The notes beneath the pieces were generated by a model. The model saw only the letters and a program-made list of their open reading frames with translations, was not told the origin of the DNA and made no database searches. Of a stretch of 64,000 nt of DNA, positions 1 through 11,950 are shown piece by piece. The stretch comes from Desmodus rotundus (lineage: Eukaryota; Chordata; Mammalia; Chiroptera; Phyllostomidae). A program made the translations under genes and the position numbers. Within the stretch, counting starts at the first letter, position 1. Each line of letters starts with the position of its first letter. The DNA lies in contig NC_071391.1 of assembly GCF_022682495.2 (NCBI RefSeq), forward strand, positions 127,205,896-127,269,895, given 5' to 3'.

Positions 1-477
1 GATGGCTCTGTTGGCTCTTACTGAAACAGGTTTGGGTGAAGGGATGAAAAAAGCTGGACTCAAGCCACTCCTAAGACTAAAAATATAGTTGAGTTAAAGT
101 TTGTGGCAAGAGTCTGGTTGCTTTACCCAAATATGTTTTGCACCTCCCTTGAAGATTTTTTCAGATCACTTGGAGTATTCCATAGGAAAGAACAAGGTAA
201 GGGCATGTTCAGGTCAGAGATACAGAGCATCCTCCGAGAAACTTTAGGGAGAGGTCAGATTAAGAACAAACATCCAAATCTCATTATAACTGGATCCAAA
301 GTAATTAAAAAATAACTATGTACTCCTTTTCCTAAGTGACCTTGTGGGACGTATAAGCAAGAATCTAGTCTAAAAAAAGCTAAATTAGAGAGTTTAAATC
401 TAACAGCTGAAAAGAAAAGTACTGTCCAATCATCCACAGTGACTAGATAACCCAATTAGTGGCTTTGGAGAAGGATA
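1..477. other. FSHR intron 1, no recognisable element
   Basis: AT-rich non-coding sequence that lies inside FSHR intron 1, because exon 1 is on the minus strand at 7.8 kb. I see no repeat family or gene here. The short open frames have no recognisable protein content. Confidence 0.5.
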
Positions 478-897
478 ATCATTATTCTAAGTGAAATAAG
501 CCATTCAGAGGAAGACAAGTACCATATGATTTCACTCATATGTGGAATCTAATGAACAAAATAAACTAACAAACATGGATACAGAGAACAGATTTACGGT
601 TCTCAGAGGGGAGGGCACTGGGGAGCTGGGTGAAGAAGGAGAAGGGATTGGATGAACAAACCAACCAAAAAACCTAATAGACACAGACAACAGTATTGTG
701 ACTACCAGAAGGAACAGGGGCTAGAGGGAGGAAGATGAGGGTAACGGAGGGATAAACAGTGATGGAAGGAGACTTGATTCCGGGTGGTGAACACACAATA
801 CAATATATAGATGATGTATTATAGACTTGTACACTTGAAACCTTTATAATTTTATTAACCAATGTCACCCCAATATATTCAATGAAATTTTTTTAAA
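478..897 (+). mobile_element. LINE-1 3' end (5'-truncated), sense
   Basis: The segment begins with the motif 'accatatgatttcactcata' and passes through the end of ORF2 into a 3' UTR containing 'acagacaacagtattgtgac' and 'caatgtcaccccaatatatt'. It ends in 'aaatttttttaaaag'. This is the usual 3' end of laurasiatherian/bat L1 copies. No target-site duplication is obvious. The copy is 5'-truncated and cannot code for protein. Confidence 0.75.
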
Positions 898-2174
898 AGT
901 TAAATGAATTTTCCATTTGCTGCCAAAATGTCCTGCTTTTGAAGCTGAGGCTTTTTGGCAGAGGACTTGGGTGAGGAAAGGCAGCATTCACCTTTAGGTC
1001 AACGAGGGGATTTTATCATTACCAAGCAAGTGCAGGTCTGAGCTCTCATCCCTCTATTCTTCAATTGCTGATAATGGCCCTGTAAGTTATAGTTCTTAAC
1101 CAATTCGCAGGGTAGAGCTCCTCTTCTTTAAAGCATTCTGTCCCTGAAATATAATATCTACTTTTTCCTTTCAAGGTACTGCATTCTATAGCTGTTCCTT
1201 TAGTCAGTTTTCTAATTCCTCTGCAAGGAATATAAACCTCCCTTATCCTCAGTCCAATCATATTCCAAATGTTGGACGTGGCCGTGTAGTTTCTTACAAT
1301 GGTAGGTGCAGGATTTTGGTGTGAGAGGGGATTACGTATGCATTAGCATGAAAACTGTGCTGTTTGTTTCTTTCAAAGACATATCTAAACAAGGCCGTAG
1401 GAACCTCCAGTATGGGCACCCGCTGCGCAATGGGGTGTTTGGTTTTGATATCCCGACAGAACTATGATTATCAAAGCCCATCTGGGGAGCACAGGAAACC
1501 TAACCTTAATTGGGTTAGGATCTGACCTCAATTCAGGGTTTGGAATCTGACCTTAATTGAAAAAAGTATATTTGTTTGAACATTTCTTTGGAATCTGACC
1601 TTAATTAAAGAAAGTATAACTCTTTGAACATTCCTGCTTGGTTTAAAGTGATTTTATTGAGGCAATTTCATTTATCCTTTTATATTCATCATGGGTATAA
1701 AAAGGCCAATATTATTATTTAAGCCAAGAGAATTGAGTGGCATGCCTACAGTATAGAATATTTGACTTTTTAACTTAGGAAACCTTATTTCGAGTCTATG
1801 TATAGCTCTTTCTGAATAAATTAATGGATTGTTGAATGATATACAGGCATTTTCTTAAAACAAACACATAAAAAGCAAGGAAAACAAGGAAACTTTCAAA
1901 TTCTATAGTAGTTCACCACAGGGAGAACAATAATCATCTTTTATAAGAATCCTTTCTTCAATACTGAGGAGCGGAGCAAGTAAACAGTTGTAATTCCCCC
2001 CAATGTATCGTATCATTTGTGATACACATAACTGAGGGCCCAGAACATACACTGCATTGAACCAGGCCTCATAAGGAGTACAAAGGAAATTTTCACTGTG
2101 ATTGAGGAAACAAGACACACACGAAAAGTTATATGCTGAGCAAGGTTGTTCAATGAACAGTACCAGGGTTCAGA
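898..2174. other. Intron 1 sequence, mostly unrecognised
   Basis: Non-coding sequence with no gene. The one structured part is a 48-bp tandem duplication at 1539-1634, listed separately. No repeat family was recognised in the remainder. Confidence 0.4.
1539..1634. repeat. 48-bp tandem duplication
   Basis: Two adjacent 48-bp units both begin 'tttggaatctgaccttaatt' (1539 and 1587) and end in 'tttgaacatt' followed by tc or cc. They differ at several positions. A shorter related piece, 'ggatctgacctcaattc', precedes them near 1518. This looks like a local duplication of moderate age. Confidence 0.75.
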
Positions 2175-2689
2175 TTAAATGAAGACAGAGTAGTCAGGGA
2201 AGACTTCATGAAAGAGGCAACTTTTAAGTAAGACTAGGATAAGTAGGTTAGATGTCAAGAGGCAAAGAAGACAGTAAGGCCAGTGTAAGTAGCAGGCATA
2301 ACATAAAGACACAGGGAGGTAGAAATGCACGAAGTGGGCTTGGAGCAAATGGACATCAGCCTTGCAGAGTAGTTGGCTCCTGTTGAGAACAGTGAGAAGT
2401 AAGGTCCAAAAGGTGAGCCACTGAAGGATTCTGGACTTGGGAATCATAACATGGTGACAGGTGTTTTATGGAGAAAGATGGATGACAGTGTGCAAGAGGG
2501 TCTGGAGAAGAGAGAGATTGGCAGGAAGGAGATAAATTATGAAGTTATCATATAATCAAGGCTTTAGATGTCTAGGACCCCCAAAAGCTGATGACAATGA
2601 GATGTTGCTAGTAGCAGTATGAAGGGAGTTTGTAAAACTGGTCACATATGGACAATCAGGAAAGCGAAACCTACACAATGAGGAGATTT
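2175..2689 (+). mobile_element. L2 LINE fragment (probable)
   Basis: The text is purine-rich and resembles the L2 3' portion: 'gggaagacttcatgaaagaggcaac', then 'gcagagtagttggctcctg', then a 'gaaggattctgg' stretch. It is strongly diverged. The young L1 insertion at 2690-2904 sits at its right side. The family call is by recognition only. Confidence 0.4.
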
Positions 2690-2904
2690 AAACCATCACT
2701 ATCTGGGGGGGGCGGGGACAGTGGGAAGAGGGGATTATAGGAACTACTATAAAGGACACATGGACAAAACCAAGGGGGAGGGTAGAGGTGGGGTGGGGGA
2801 GGGAGGTGGGTTCAGCTGGGGTGGGGTGGAGGGATGGGGAGAAAAGGCATACAACTGTAATTGAATAACAATAAAAATTAAAAAAAAAACAAACCATCAC
2901 TATC
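2690..2904 (+). mobile_element. 5'-truncated bat L1 3' UTR insertion with perfect TSD
   Basis: About 187 bp of L1 3' UTR (2704-2890) contains runs of G, the motif 'aaaggacacatggacaaaac' and the terminal 'tacaactgtaattgaataac' followed by an A-rich tail. It is flanked by a perfect 14-bp target-site duplication, 'aaaccatcactatc', at 2690-2703 and 2891-2904. The junction 'agattt/aaacc' fits L1 endonuclease cleavage (TTT/AAAT on the other strand). The intact duplication suggests a fairly recent, lineage-specific insertion. Confidence 0.9.
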
Positions 2905-4080
2905 CAACAATGAGACTGTCAGGAGTGGTTCTAGCAGTTTTGTAATCCATTGTTTTATCTTCCCTCTTATCACCTCAGACAGGTAGCACCTCCATCACGG
3001 CCATGGCCTGTCCTTCAGAACTATCTCCTTCGAGAGAACATAGCACATTCTCATGTAGCTACTGCTCATGCACAAAACAGTGAAAACCTAGCCACGAGTC
3101 CATCGCTGGCTGTTACTGAGCATGAATAAGGAGTCATGAGGTTTGGGCTGCAGTTCAGACTTTACAGGGAATTTGTTCTGGTGGCTGGGATTGGATGGAC
3201 TGCAAGTCAATCAGTCTTTCCCAAGGTGTGTTCTGCATCCTTGAAGATGCTCTTAGAGAAAAAGATTCCACAATTCAGCATGTTTGCAAGGATCAAAAAC
3301 TCTGTTTCCCTCTAGGAGATCACAGAACTTATTGGCATAGCAAAGGCTTCCCTTTTTGGCAAACAGCACCAATATGTCCCTGAGAACTAAGGACCTGCTA
3401 AGGAAAGACTAAACTAGGCACACATTAAGGTGTCTTACTAGACAATACTCTATGATAGTAAGATATTAAGAATGACCTGAACCAAGACAGCAAACCAAGG
3501 AATATAAGGCAGAGGAGAAAATAAAAAAATGGAAAACTATAATTAGGTAATTAGAAGTAAGTGTCAGTCAGTTGAGACTGCAGTGAAACACAGGAACTTG
3601 GCTGTGAGGAGAGTTGTCAATGTAGGCAGTTTACAATGTAATCTCAGTACAGGCCTGCCTGTGCGGAGAACCACTGTCCATGGACCCTCTTCTCTTCTGG
3701 GAACCGTGGTCCTCTAACCCTGCTGAATAAAACTAGGGCTGTATCTGCATTGTTACTTGGAGTTAAAATTTCAGATTTTGAATAGGTATTCACATTCTCA
3801 GAAATTCTACCTCCAGGAATAAAACAGCAAGATCAAAGGGCCCTTTCTGGATCCATTGACTGCCTCCGGGTGCAGGTGAGCTTCTAGAATAAGTCAGAAA
3901 TCAAAGTTCCTTTGACTATGGCCAGAATGAAACCTGCTCCCTGAGTTCTTGAAAGATATCAAAAGCCTGAAGGAATACATTTTCTTAGAAAGAGACACCT
4001 ACACACAGAGAATAAGTGTTTCAACCACTGGGAAGAGAAGATTATTTTTAAGTAAGTGGGAGACAATAGACTATCTCAGA
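2905..4080. other. Intron 1 sequence, no recognisable element
   Basis: Mixed-composition non-coding DNA. A 62-codon open frame at 3195-3383 has no domain-like content and is taken as chance. No repeat family was recognised. Confidence 0.4.
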
Positions 4081-4084
4081 GCTA

Positions 4085-4375
4085 TGAAGGTCTTTCCGTA
4101 AATTTTACAAAGCATTCCCATATCTGTTGACTCATTTGATCAGCATAAAGGCCTCGTATTTTACAGATGACATCAGCAATCACCACCGCCACCCCCCCGA
4201 GAGGCATAGTGCTAGGTGTTTTATTTCTATTGTTCCACTTAATCCTCAGCAATCTTGTAAGACACACACTACAATTTCTATTGTATAGCCAAGAGTCTAC
4301 TTGATGGAGCAAAAAACAATGGCATAGCCTGGGTTTGAACTCTCTGGGATTCTAGACATTCTATTATCTTTGACT
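4085..4375 (+). mobile_element. MIR SINE fragments
   Basis: Diverged MIR-like sequence. 'tttacagatgacatcagcaa' recalls the MIR core, 'gtgctaggtgttttatttct' and 'cacttaatcctcagcaatc' recall the 5' half of a second copy, and 'gcctgggtttgaactctctg' recalls the 3' half. A 'ccaccccccc' interruption suggests a small expansion. Confidence 0.5.
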
Positions 4376-4534
4376 TGTCAGAACCAATGAAAGCCCCTCT
4401 GTTAATATTACCTTAGAATGCCCTCCATTCCTGACCCTGCTCACCCAGTTTAGTACTTTCTCCATAGTACTCCATGTTGTCTCAGGCTGTCTAACCCCTA
4501 TGTGAGCCAGTAATATTTAACCACTCTTATCTAT

Positions 4535-4875
4535 AGTCTAACAGTTGGGCAGTCAACAGCCTCTGGGCCACATCTGTCCTGTATTTCGATGGCCCATGAG
4601 CTAATATTTATCACCTTTTCACATAATTGCAGAAAATTAAAAGCATGATACTTTGTGACTTGTGAAAATTATGTGAAATTCAAATTTCAGTGTCTGTAAA
4701 TAAAGTTGTATTGCCACACAACCATGCTAATTCTTTTACATTTTGTTTGGGGCAACTCACCTACAACTAAGACAGAGCTGAGTAGTTGCAGCAGAGACTC
4801 AAGTATTTATTATTTGACTCTTTGTAGAAAAAAGTTTGTTGACCTCTGGTCAAAATTTGGCAGGACACATTTTTT
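4535..4875 (+). mobile_element. Old hAT-type non-autonomous DNA transposon
   Basis: It contains 'gtctgtaaataaagttgtat', 'gctgagtagttgcagcagag' and 'agtttgttgacctctggtc', which form the internal and terminal text of a widespread mammalian hAT-like element. A second copy of the same family, in the opposite orientation, lies at 46665-47012. The left end is diverged. Confidence 0.55.
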
Positions 4876-4939
4876 TAATAGGATGGAGTGGAAGGAGTGA
4901 GAGGACTTTCATTGTGCCAACAGGCAGCAGAGCTACAAA

Positions 4940-5150
4940 CAGGCTCAAGTGCGGATCCCGGCTCTGCCACCCAGGAGTGGCAGGGGCGACTGGGCTCAAG
5001 TTACTGAACTTTGCTGTTCTTCAGTTTGCCTCATTTGGAAAATGGAGCAGTGACACCAAACTTGCAGTTCTATTTTGACATTTTAATGAAGTAGTGTGTG
5101 TAAAGCATCAGGTAAACCCCAGGGCCTCTCAGTAAATGAATGTGTTGATG
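4940..5150 (-). mobile_element. MIR SINE, antisense
   Basis: Read on the plus strand it follows the reverse of MIR: 'cccggctctgccacccagga', 'aagttactgaactttgctgt', 'tcagtttgcctcatttggaa', then 'gtaaagcatcaggtaaaccc' and 'ctcagtaaatgaatgtgttg'. It is nearly full length but diverged. Confidence 0.6.
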
Positions 5151-6395
5151 GTGCTTCTGAGCGCTTTTGTGTTGCTATCAGCATGTGCCGGTTGTTGGGA
5201 ATTAGAAATCTTTAGCAATACCTGGCAGGCGCATAAAATGAGACTGCTGCAAAGTGGCTGGAGTATGATAGGATAAAAATGGTAAATTCAGGACTGGTTT
5301 CCCCCACTGAACCTGACTGACAATGAAGTTTTGACATGTTGATGGATTAAGCATTTGCAGTCCCGGAAGCCCAGCTATTCCATCCACCTACACCTGGAAG
5401 TGTAGGTGAATTAGAAATACTTCGTTGAACAGGCCACTTCATCTTCCTTTTAACAATGTTCCAGATAACCCTGACCCAGTCCTTTTAAGGAAGCAAAAAT
5501 AATTACTCTTTCATTCTAACACAACGTCCGAGATCTAGTTCACTTGGCATTTTATCTGCTTTTCCGTGATACCTGAAAAACTGACCTGAACAATATCCCC
5601 CCATATAATTTCCTTTCTTCTTCTTGTGTCTGTCTGCCAATGCAATATTTATCTTCTTTTCCTCAATACATCTTGCCAAGAAGATTGCAAAGCTGGACTC
5701 TAGAATGGTCCAAGTCACAGCCTACTAATGAGTGTGTAGAGAAAAGAATCTTCTCAAGATTAGATATCTGGGAGAATTACTTTAGTCCTCAAAGCTTTCA
5801 AACAGCCATGCCCATTCCTCAGGTGGGGGAAAATGCCAATAAAAGGCAAACACTTTCTTCCCTCTCATATTTTAGCAACTTTGGACACTGTTATGCACCC
5901 CTAAGTGAGGGGTTGACGATGGGTTAGCCTTTGTCAAGAGTGTGGAATTTGTTCCTGGTGTTCTGTTCAACACAGTCTTTTACAATCTCTTTTCTCAATT
6001 GCAAAGTGTTCTTGGGCAGAGATATGTGTTAGTCATTTATATCTTAGTATGAAGTTTTAAAAAATCCTGCCCTTGCTCTTTTCACACTAACTTATACATC
6101 TCTGAGGTTTTGGGTTTGGGGATGAATTTTATTCTTTTCCTTCCTCCCTCCCTCTTGTCCTTCCTATTTTCTATGCAGAATTAAGTTTACTTTCCTTTTG
6201 TAAAAAGATATCAGAAAGCAGTCTAGTGTAGAAGGGAGTTTTGGACAGAGGAGCATCAACCTCAAATTAAACCTTGTTAGGGGCTCTCTGCTTTAGGAAC
6301 TGGTTGGCACTATTTGAACAACATGGAAAAATTGGAAGAAATGGAGAAGAGACAGGAGAGGTAGAAATGTGTGTGTATGTTTGTGGTGGGGGGGT
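5151..6395. other. Intron 1 sequence, no recognisable element
   Basis: Non-coding sequence with a 'gtgtgtgtatgtttgtggtgggggggt' simple-sequence edge just before the next MIR. No gene or clear repeat family was seen. Confidence 0.4.
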
Positions 6396-6399
6396 ATCT

Positions 6400-6520
6400 T
6401 TTTTTAGTGTTCACAACAATCCAGCCAAGCAGGTTGGGTGAAAAGCACTTTAGAAGTGAGGAACCTGAGGCTCAGAGAAGCAAGTAGCTTGTTACAGGAG
6501 CTCAGGTGCATGGCCCATCT
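6400..6520 (+). mobile_element. MIR SINE 3' half
   Basis: 'gtgaggaacctgaggctcag' followed by 'agaagcaagtagcttgttac' matches the MIR core ('gaggaaactgaggc...agag...aagtaacttg'). It is a short fragment. Confidence 0.5.
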
Positions 6521-8028
<1,508 letters not shown>

Positions 8029-8040
8029 GGTCACATGACC
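8029..8040 (-). promoter_or_regulatory. FSHR proximal E-box (CATGTG variant)
   Basis: The 12-mer 'ggtcatgtgacc' (minus strand) is a near-palindrome with E-box core CATGTG. It lies 97-108 bases upstream of the ATG. In rodents and human the equivalent site binds USF1/USF2 and is the main activator of FSHR transcription. Here the core is CACATG/CATGTG rather than the USF-optimal CACGTG, consistent with deamination of the central CpG. Confidence 0.75.
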
Positions 8041-8050
8041 CAAAGGGTGC

Positions 8051-8065
8051 TTTTTTTTTTTTTTT
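8051..8065. repeat. (T)15 homopolymer beside the FSHR promoter
   Basis: Fifteen consecutive T on the plus strand (A15 in the FSHR sense) lie 11 bp upstream of the E-box. A tract this long should be length-polymorphic and may exclude nucleosomes. Confidence 0.9.
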
Positions 8066-9545
8066 GTCACTCCAGAAGAATAGCACAAGTCCTATGTGGG
8101 GCCCCAGTAATTTCTAGGGGCAAAATAAGCTACTCCCTTATTATTCATGACTGAGTTTCTTACACTTGGACCCATGAAGACAGGAAGTAGAACCTTAATG
8201 TGTGTCTGGAATAGGTTACGTTCTTTCACTGCAGAAGTGTCCCTGCTGTTCATCATTCTCTTCTCACCAGGGTGACATGATTGACTTTCTCCGCAAAGAA
8301 ACACAATCTACAATGTGAAACATCACTAAGAGTGCCACTCAGTGAAAGGCAGAGACTTGTTTCCAGTCTTGGCGTCCATGTCTTCCCCAGCCCAGTTGAA
8401 ATAACACAATGGGTTGTGATCATTGATCCTCTTTCTTGCTGTAATTAATAACCCAAAATGGTGCTGCTCAGAGGACAGGCAGGTGGGTTAAGAGCCCCAG
8501 GCCAGTCTGATCTCAGGAGGTGGGAGGCAATTCTCAGGGGGTTACCCCCAGAGGTAATTGACTAACCTGAGGGACCTAAGGAATGGATTGTTTTCAGTGG
8601 AGATTTAGTAAATGCTGGCATTCTAGCTCCTATTGCATATCCTGTCTGAGGTTTTCCAGATACGAAGCTTGCCCTTGCCTTTTGGAAGTTGGCACAAATG
8701 AATTTATTTAATCTATGCTTTTCACTTAGTTTTAAATGCTCCCTGCGGGTGACAGTGCTGTCTCTTTTGTTGGCATTCTCTATCTCCTTGATGGTGAGGG
8801 GTCTGAGGAACATTCGCCACACTTTCGGTAAAGCAGCTTCCTACTTTGAATTGCAGCATCTATGAAGATTGAAAGGCAGAACATTCTCTAAGATCCCACC
8901 CATAATTTGTTACTTGCTAAACTGAATTTCAACGTTATCTTTAGGTAATTAATTGCATAAAATTGAGTTATGGGAAACTGCTGCTCCTCTCCCCTATCTC
9001 AACTGGGAATAAAGGCATATAATCAATTAAGTAAATTACCATTAAGGGTAAAACAGGAGCAAGTAATTTTTAGGGTGAAATTGTTGCCTAGCTTCTTCCG
9101 GGAACAACTGACTCCAGGATTGGAAGATCAAGATCGTATCTATATGGGCTCTTTATTGGTACAAATTTGGCTAACATGAACAGTTATATCTCACTCAACA
9201 ATCAATTCATGGAATCATAGTCTTTCCGATGTGTAAGAGTTTAATTCAATCAATGGACTAATGCTTAAAAGTTTGTGTTAAAATATTCGCATTAATTTAA
9301 AAGAGTTTGCTTACCTATGCTTGGCCAACTCCAGTGACAAAAATGTCCTTCCTGGTTGAACCTCCCACTGATATGCTGCCCACAAATCCTCACTTAGATT
9401 TCAGAGGGCTCCAATTGTACCTAAGTTAATCCTTGAATAATCTTTTTAAATTGATATTTTGACTTTGAAACTATGTCATTCACAACTTATGGATAACATA
9501 TAACACATGTAAATTATTAAGCAAAGTAATAAAACAATTGTAGGC
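8066..9545. other. FSHR upstream flank, mostly unique
   Basis: No recognisable repeat family or gene. This is the most likely place for distal promoter elements. An 86-codon minus-strand frame at 8562-8822 is not recognisable and is treated as chance. Confidence 0.4.
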
Positions 9546-9864
9546 TGAAGAAATAGTTCATAACCAATGTCATTTGTTGCTCCTGCCACAACCCTCTTGT
9601 TCTTATGACTAGAAGTGACCATTAATCTGAAGTTGTCTTTATTATTCCTTTGCTTTTTGAAATTAATTTTATCACCACATTATGTATCTCCAAACAATAC
9701 ATATATCACTTAATTTTGCTTATTTTGGGGTTTTATAGAAATTGAATCATTTTGTTTAGGAGTTTTTTGCTACTTTTTACTTACAATAATCTTACATTTT
9801 TAAGAACCACCCATGTTGCTATGTGTAGCTATAGTTTATAAATTTTTTGCTATGGTGTAATGTT

Positions 9865-10125
9865 CTATTGTATAAATATATTACAGTTTATGTTTTCATT
9901 CTCCTGTGATCTTTCTTTATCCTGAGTTTCTGGATATATTCTCCTGCTTTTTCTCTTAAGTTTTATGGTTTTGCTTTGTACATTTAAGTCTTTAATCTGT
10001 TTGGTATTGATATATTTTGTGTGGTGTGGGTCAGTTTTAGCCAATGGCATAATAGTTTTTATCCACATGGATAAACAGTTGTCCCAGAACCATTTATTGA
10101 ACAGACCCTTCTTTTCTCCTTTCAT
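9865..10125 (-). pseudogene. L1 ORF2p C-terminal fragment
   Basis: About 86 open codons downstream of the reverse transcriptase domain of L1 ORF2. The recognisable pieces are FNKWFWDN and IKDLNVQSKTIK. The reading frame is closed on both sides, and no RT catalytic motif is intact. It is a relic of the L1 at 9550-11950. Confidence 0.65.
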
Positions 10126-10779
10126 CTATAAAACTAATTTCTCACGTAACTAGTTTGCATCAGTTTGTGTTTAAGCTCCTTTATAGTCCATGGTACTTTT
10201 TATCTGTATCAATGCTATACTCTCTTAATTACCAGAACTTTAAGATAAGTCTATAAGTCTGATGCATGATAAGAAAATATTTTAATTTTATTTCTTATAG
10301 TAGTAGCTTGCCTACTTTGGACCTTTGTTACTCCATATGAATTTTAAATTCAGCTTGTTAAACGTCTTTAAAACACTCTGGTAGAATTTTGTTTGAATTA
10401 TATTGATTGAATAGATTAATTTTGGGAAAAATTGTCACCTTTAAGATATTAAGTCTTCCTTCCTAACTATGGTGTATCGCCATGTTTTTGAGGGCCTTTT
10501 TTGATGTCTCTCAATAATATTTCATACTTTCTCTATTAAGGACTTAATATCTTCAGTTTATTTCCAGATAGCATATATATGTTTTTATTTTTGCTATTGT
10601 AAATGATTTCAATATTTAAAGTTACATTTTATGTTGGTTGTCCCATTGACAAAATGCACTTGATTTAGGAATATTTCTTTTACAATGAATTGCCTTGGTA
10701 CATTTCTATGTAGACTTCCATCTACATCTAAATTTCATATATCTATCACATATATGAGTTTATTTCTTCCTTTTTAATT

Positions 10780-10945
10780 AATTTCTTTCTCTTTCCCTTT
10801 TACTCTCCTTCCCTCCCTCACTGCCTCTTTCATTCTTCCTCCTCAGTACAATTTGTGTAAATATTTCTTTCCTCTCCCTTCTCTTCCCTCCCTCATTCTC
10901 TCTTTCTTTTCCTTTTTCCTCTGTATTGTTTATTCTTTCCCTTCT
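10780..10945. repeat. Polypyrimidine (C/T) tract
   Basis: About 165 bp that are almost entirely C and T on the plus strand, broken by one short 'cagtacaatttgtgtaaa' segment. It has the composition of a degenerate (CTTT/CCCT)n simple repeat and can form a triplex. Confidence 0.7.
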
Positions 10946-11950
10946 CTGGTGTGGATGAATACAAGTCATGGTGAGTATTCTTATAATGTTACTAATTAAA
11001 AAATGTTTTCTAATTTTCACTATTAAAATGATATTATAGGCTTTTGATGCATTCAGGTTAGATATCAGGTTAAAGATATTAGAAAAGTTTTCTAAGAATT
11101 TTTTTACTATTAGTGAAGATGAATATTTTCAGATGCCTTTTCTGCATTTGTTTTCCCCCAAATTATTAATTTTCTGGGTTATGAGGGGTATTTAAACTAC
11201 TCATATTCCTAAGGATTATCAAATATGGTTATAAATTATTGTCATTTTATACATGGAGAGATTTGATTTTCTAAGTATTTTATTCAGTATTGTGTCATAT
11301 ATGTTGATAAATAACTTGTACTGTGGTAATAAGTAATTTTTTTGTGGATAGTATAATTTCTAACTTTCCTTCTTTTGTATTGTCCTCATATAGTTTGGTA
11401 TCAAGTAGATCCTTGCCTCATGGACTGAGTGGATGAGTAATCCCTATTATTTTGTTCTTTGGAAAAAATTTTTCAGTTTAGATTAATCAGTTTCTTGAAA
11501 GTATGTCTTTACATGCCTGTAAAGCTGTCTGAGCTTGGTTTTATGTTGTGTGTATGTGTGTGTGTATTTAAGAATAATAATCCAACTTCTTTGTTATTGG
11601 GCCATTCAAGCCTTCTAATTTTCTTAGATTTTTTGTTATAGTTTCTAGGAAGTTTCCATTTCATTCAAGTTTTAAAAATTATTGTCATAAAGGTGTTTAT
11701 TATTCTCGTTTTAAATCTTTTAACAATTCCTAGTATAGTTTATTTCTGTCCATTTAAAAAAATATTGACCAGTATTGCCATAATTTTCTCTATTTTATTA
11801 GTTGTCTCAAAAAACCTGACTTTTTTCTTTATTGATTCTATCTTTATTTTCCCTTTCCACAATTTTTGCTCTTATTTTTTCTTTCTTTTTGTTCTTTCTC
11901 CTCCTAAAAATGCATGAATGTAACATTTTAAAGCCTACTTACTGGCTAGA

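Larger units (their letters stand above)
9550..11950 (-). mobile_element. Old LINE-1 (L1M-type), antisense
   Basis: The plus strand reads as the reverse of an L1: the 3' UTR remnant ('gaaccacccatgttgctatg', 'aatgttctattgtataaata') at 9.55-9.95 kb, the ORF2 C-terminal region at 9.9-10.2 kb, then the RT region at 10.2-11.9 kb ('ttttattagttgtctcaaaa'). On the minus strand 9865-10125 stays open and includes GLFNKWFWDNCLSMW and QIKDLNVQSKTIK, typical of the L1 ORF2 C-terminal part. Many stops and indels make it a dead copy. A pyrimidine tract at 10780-10945 interrupts it. Confidence 0.7.

Noticed and set aside
8562..8822. 86-codon minus-strand frame upstream of FSHR
   Set aside because: Basic-looking but unrecognised, with no splice or promoter context. 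Likely chance.
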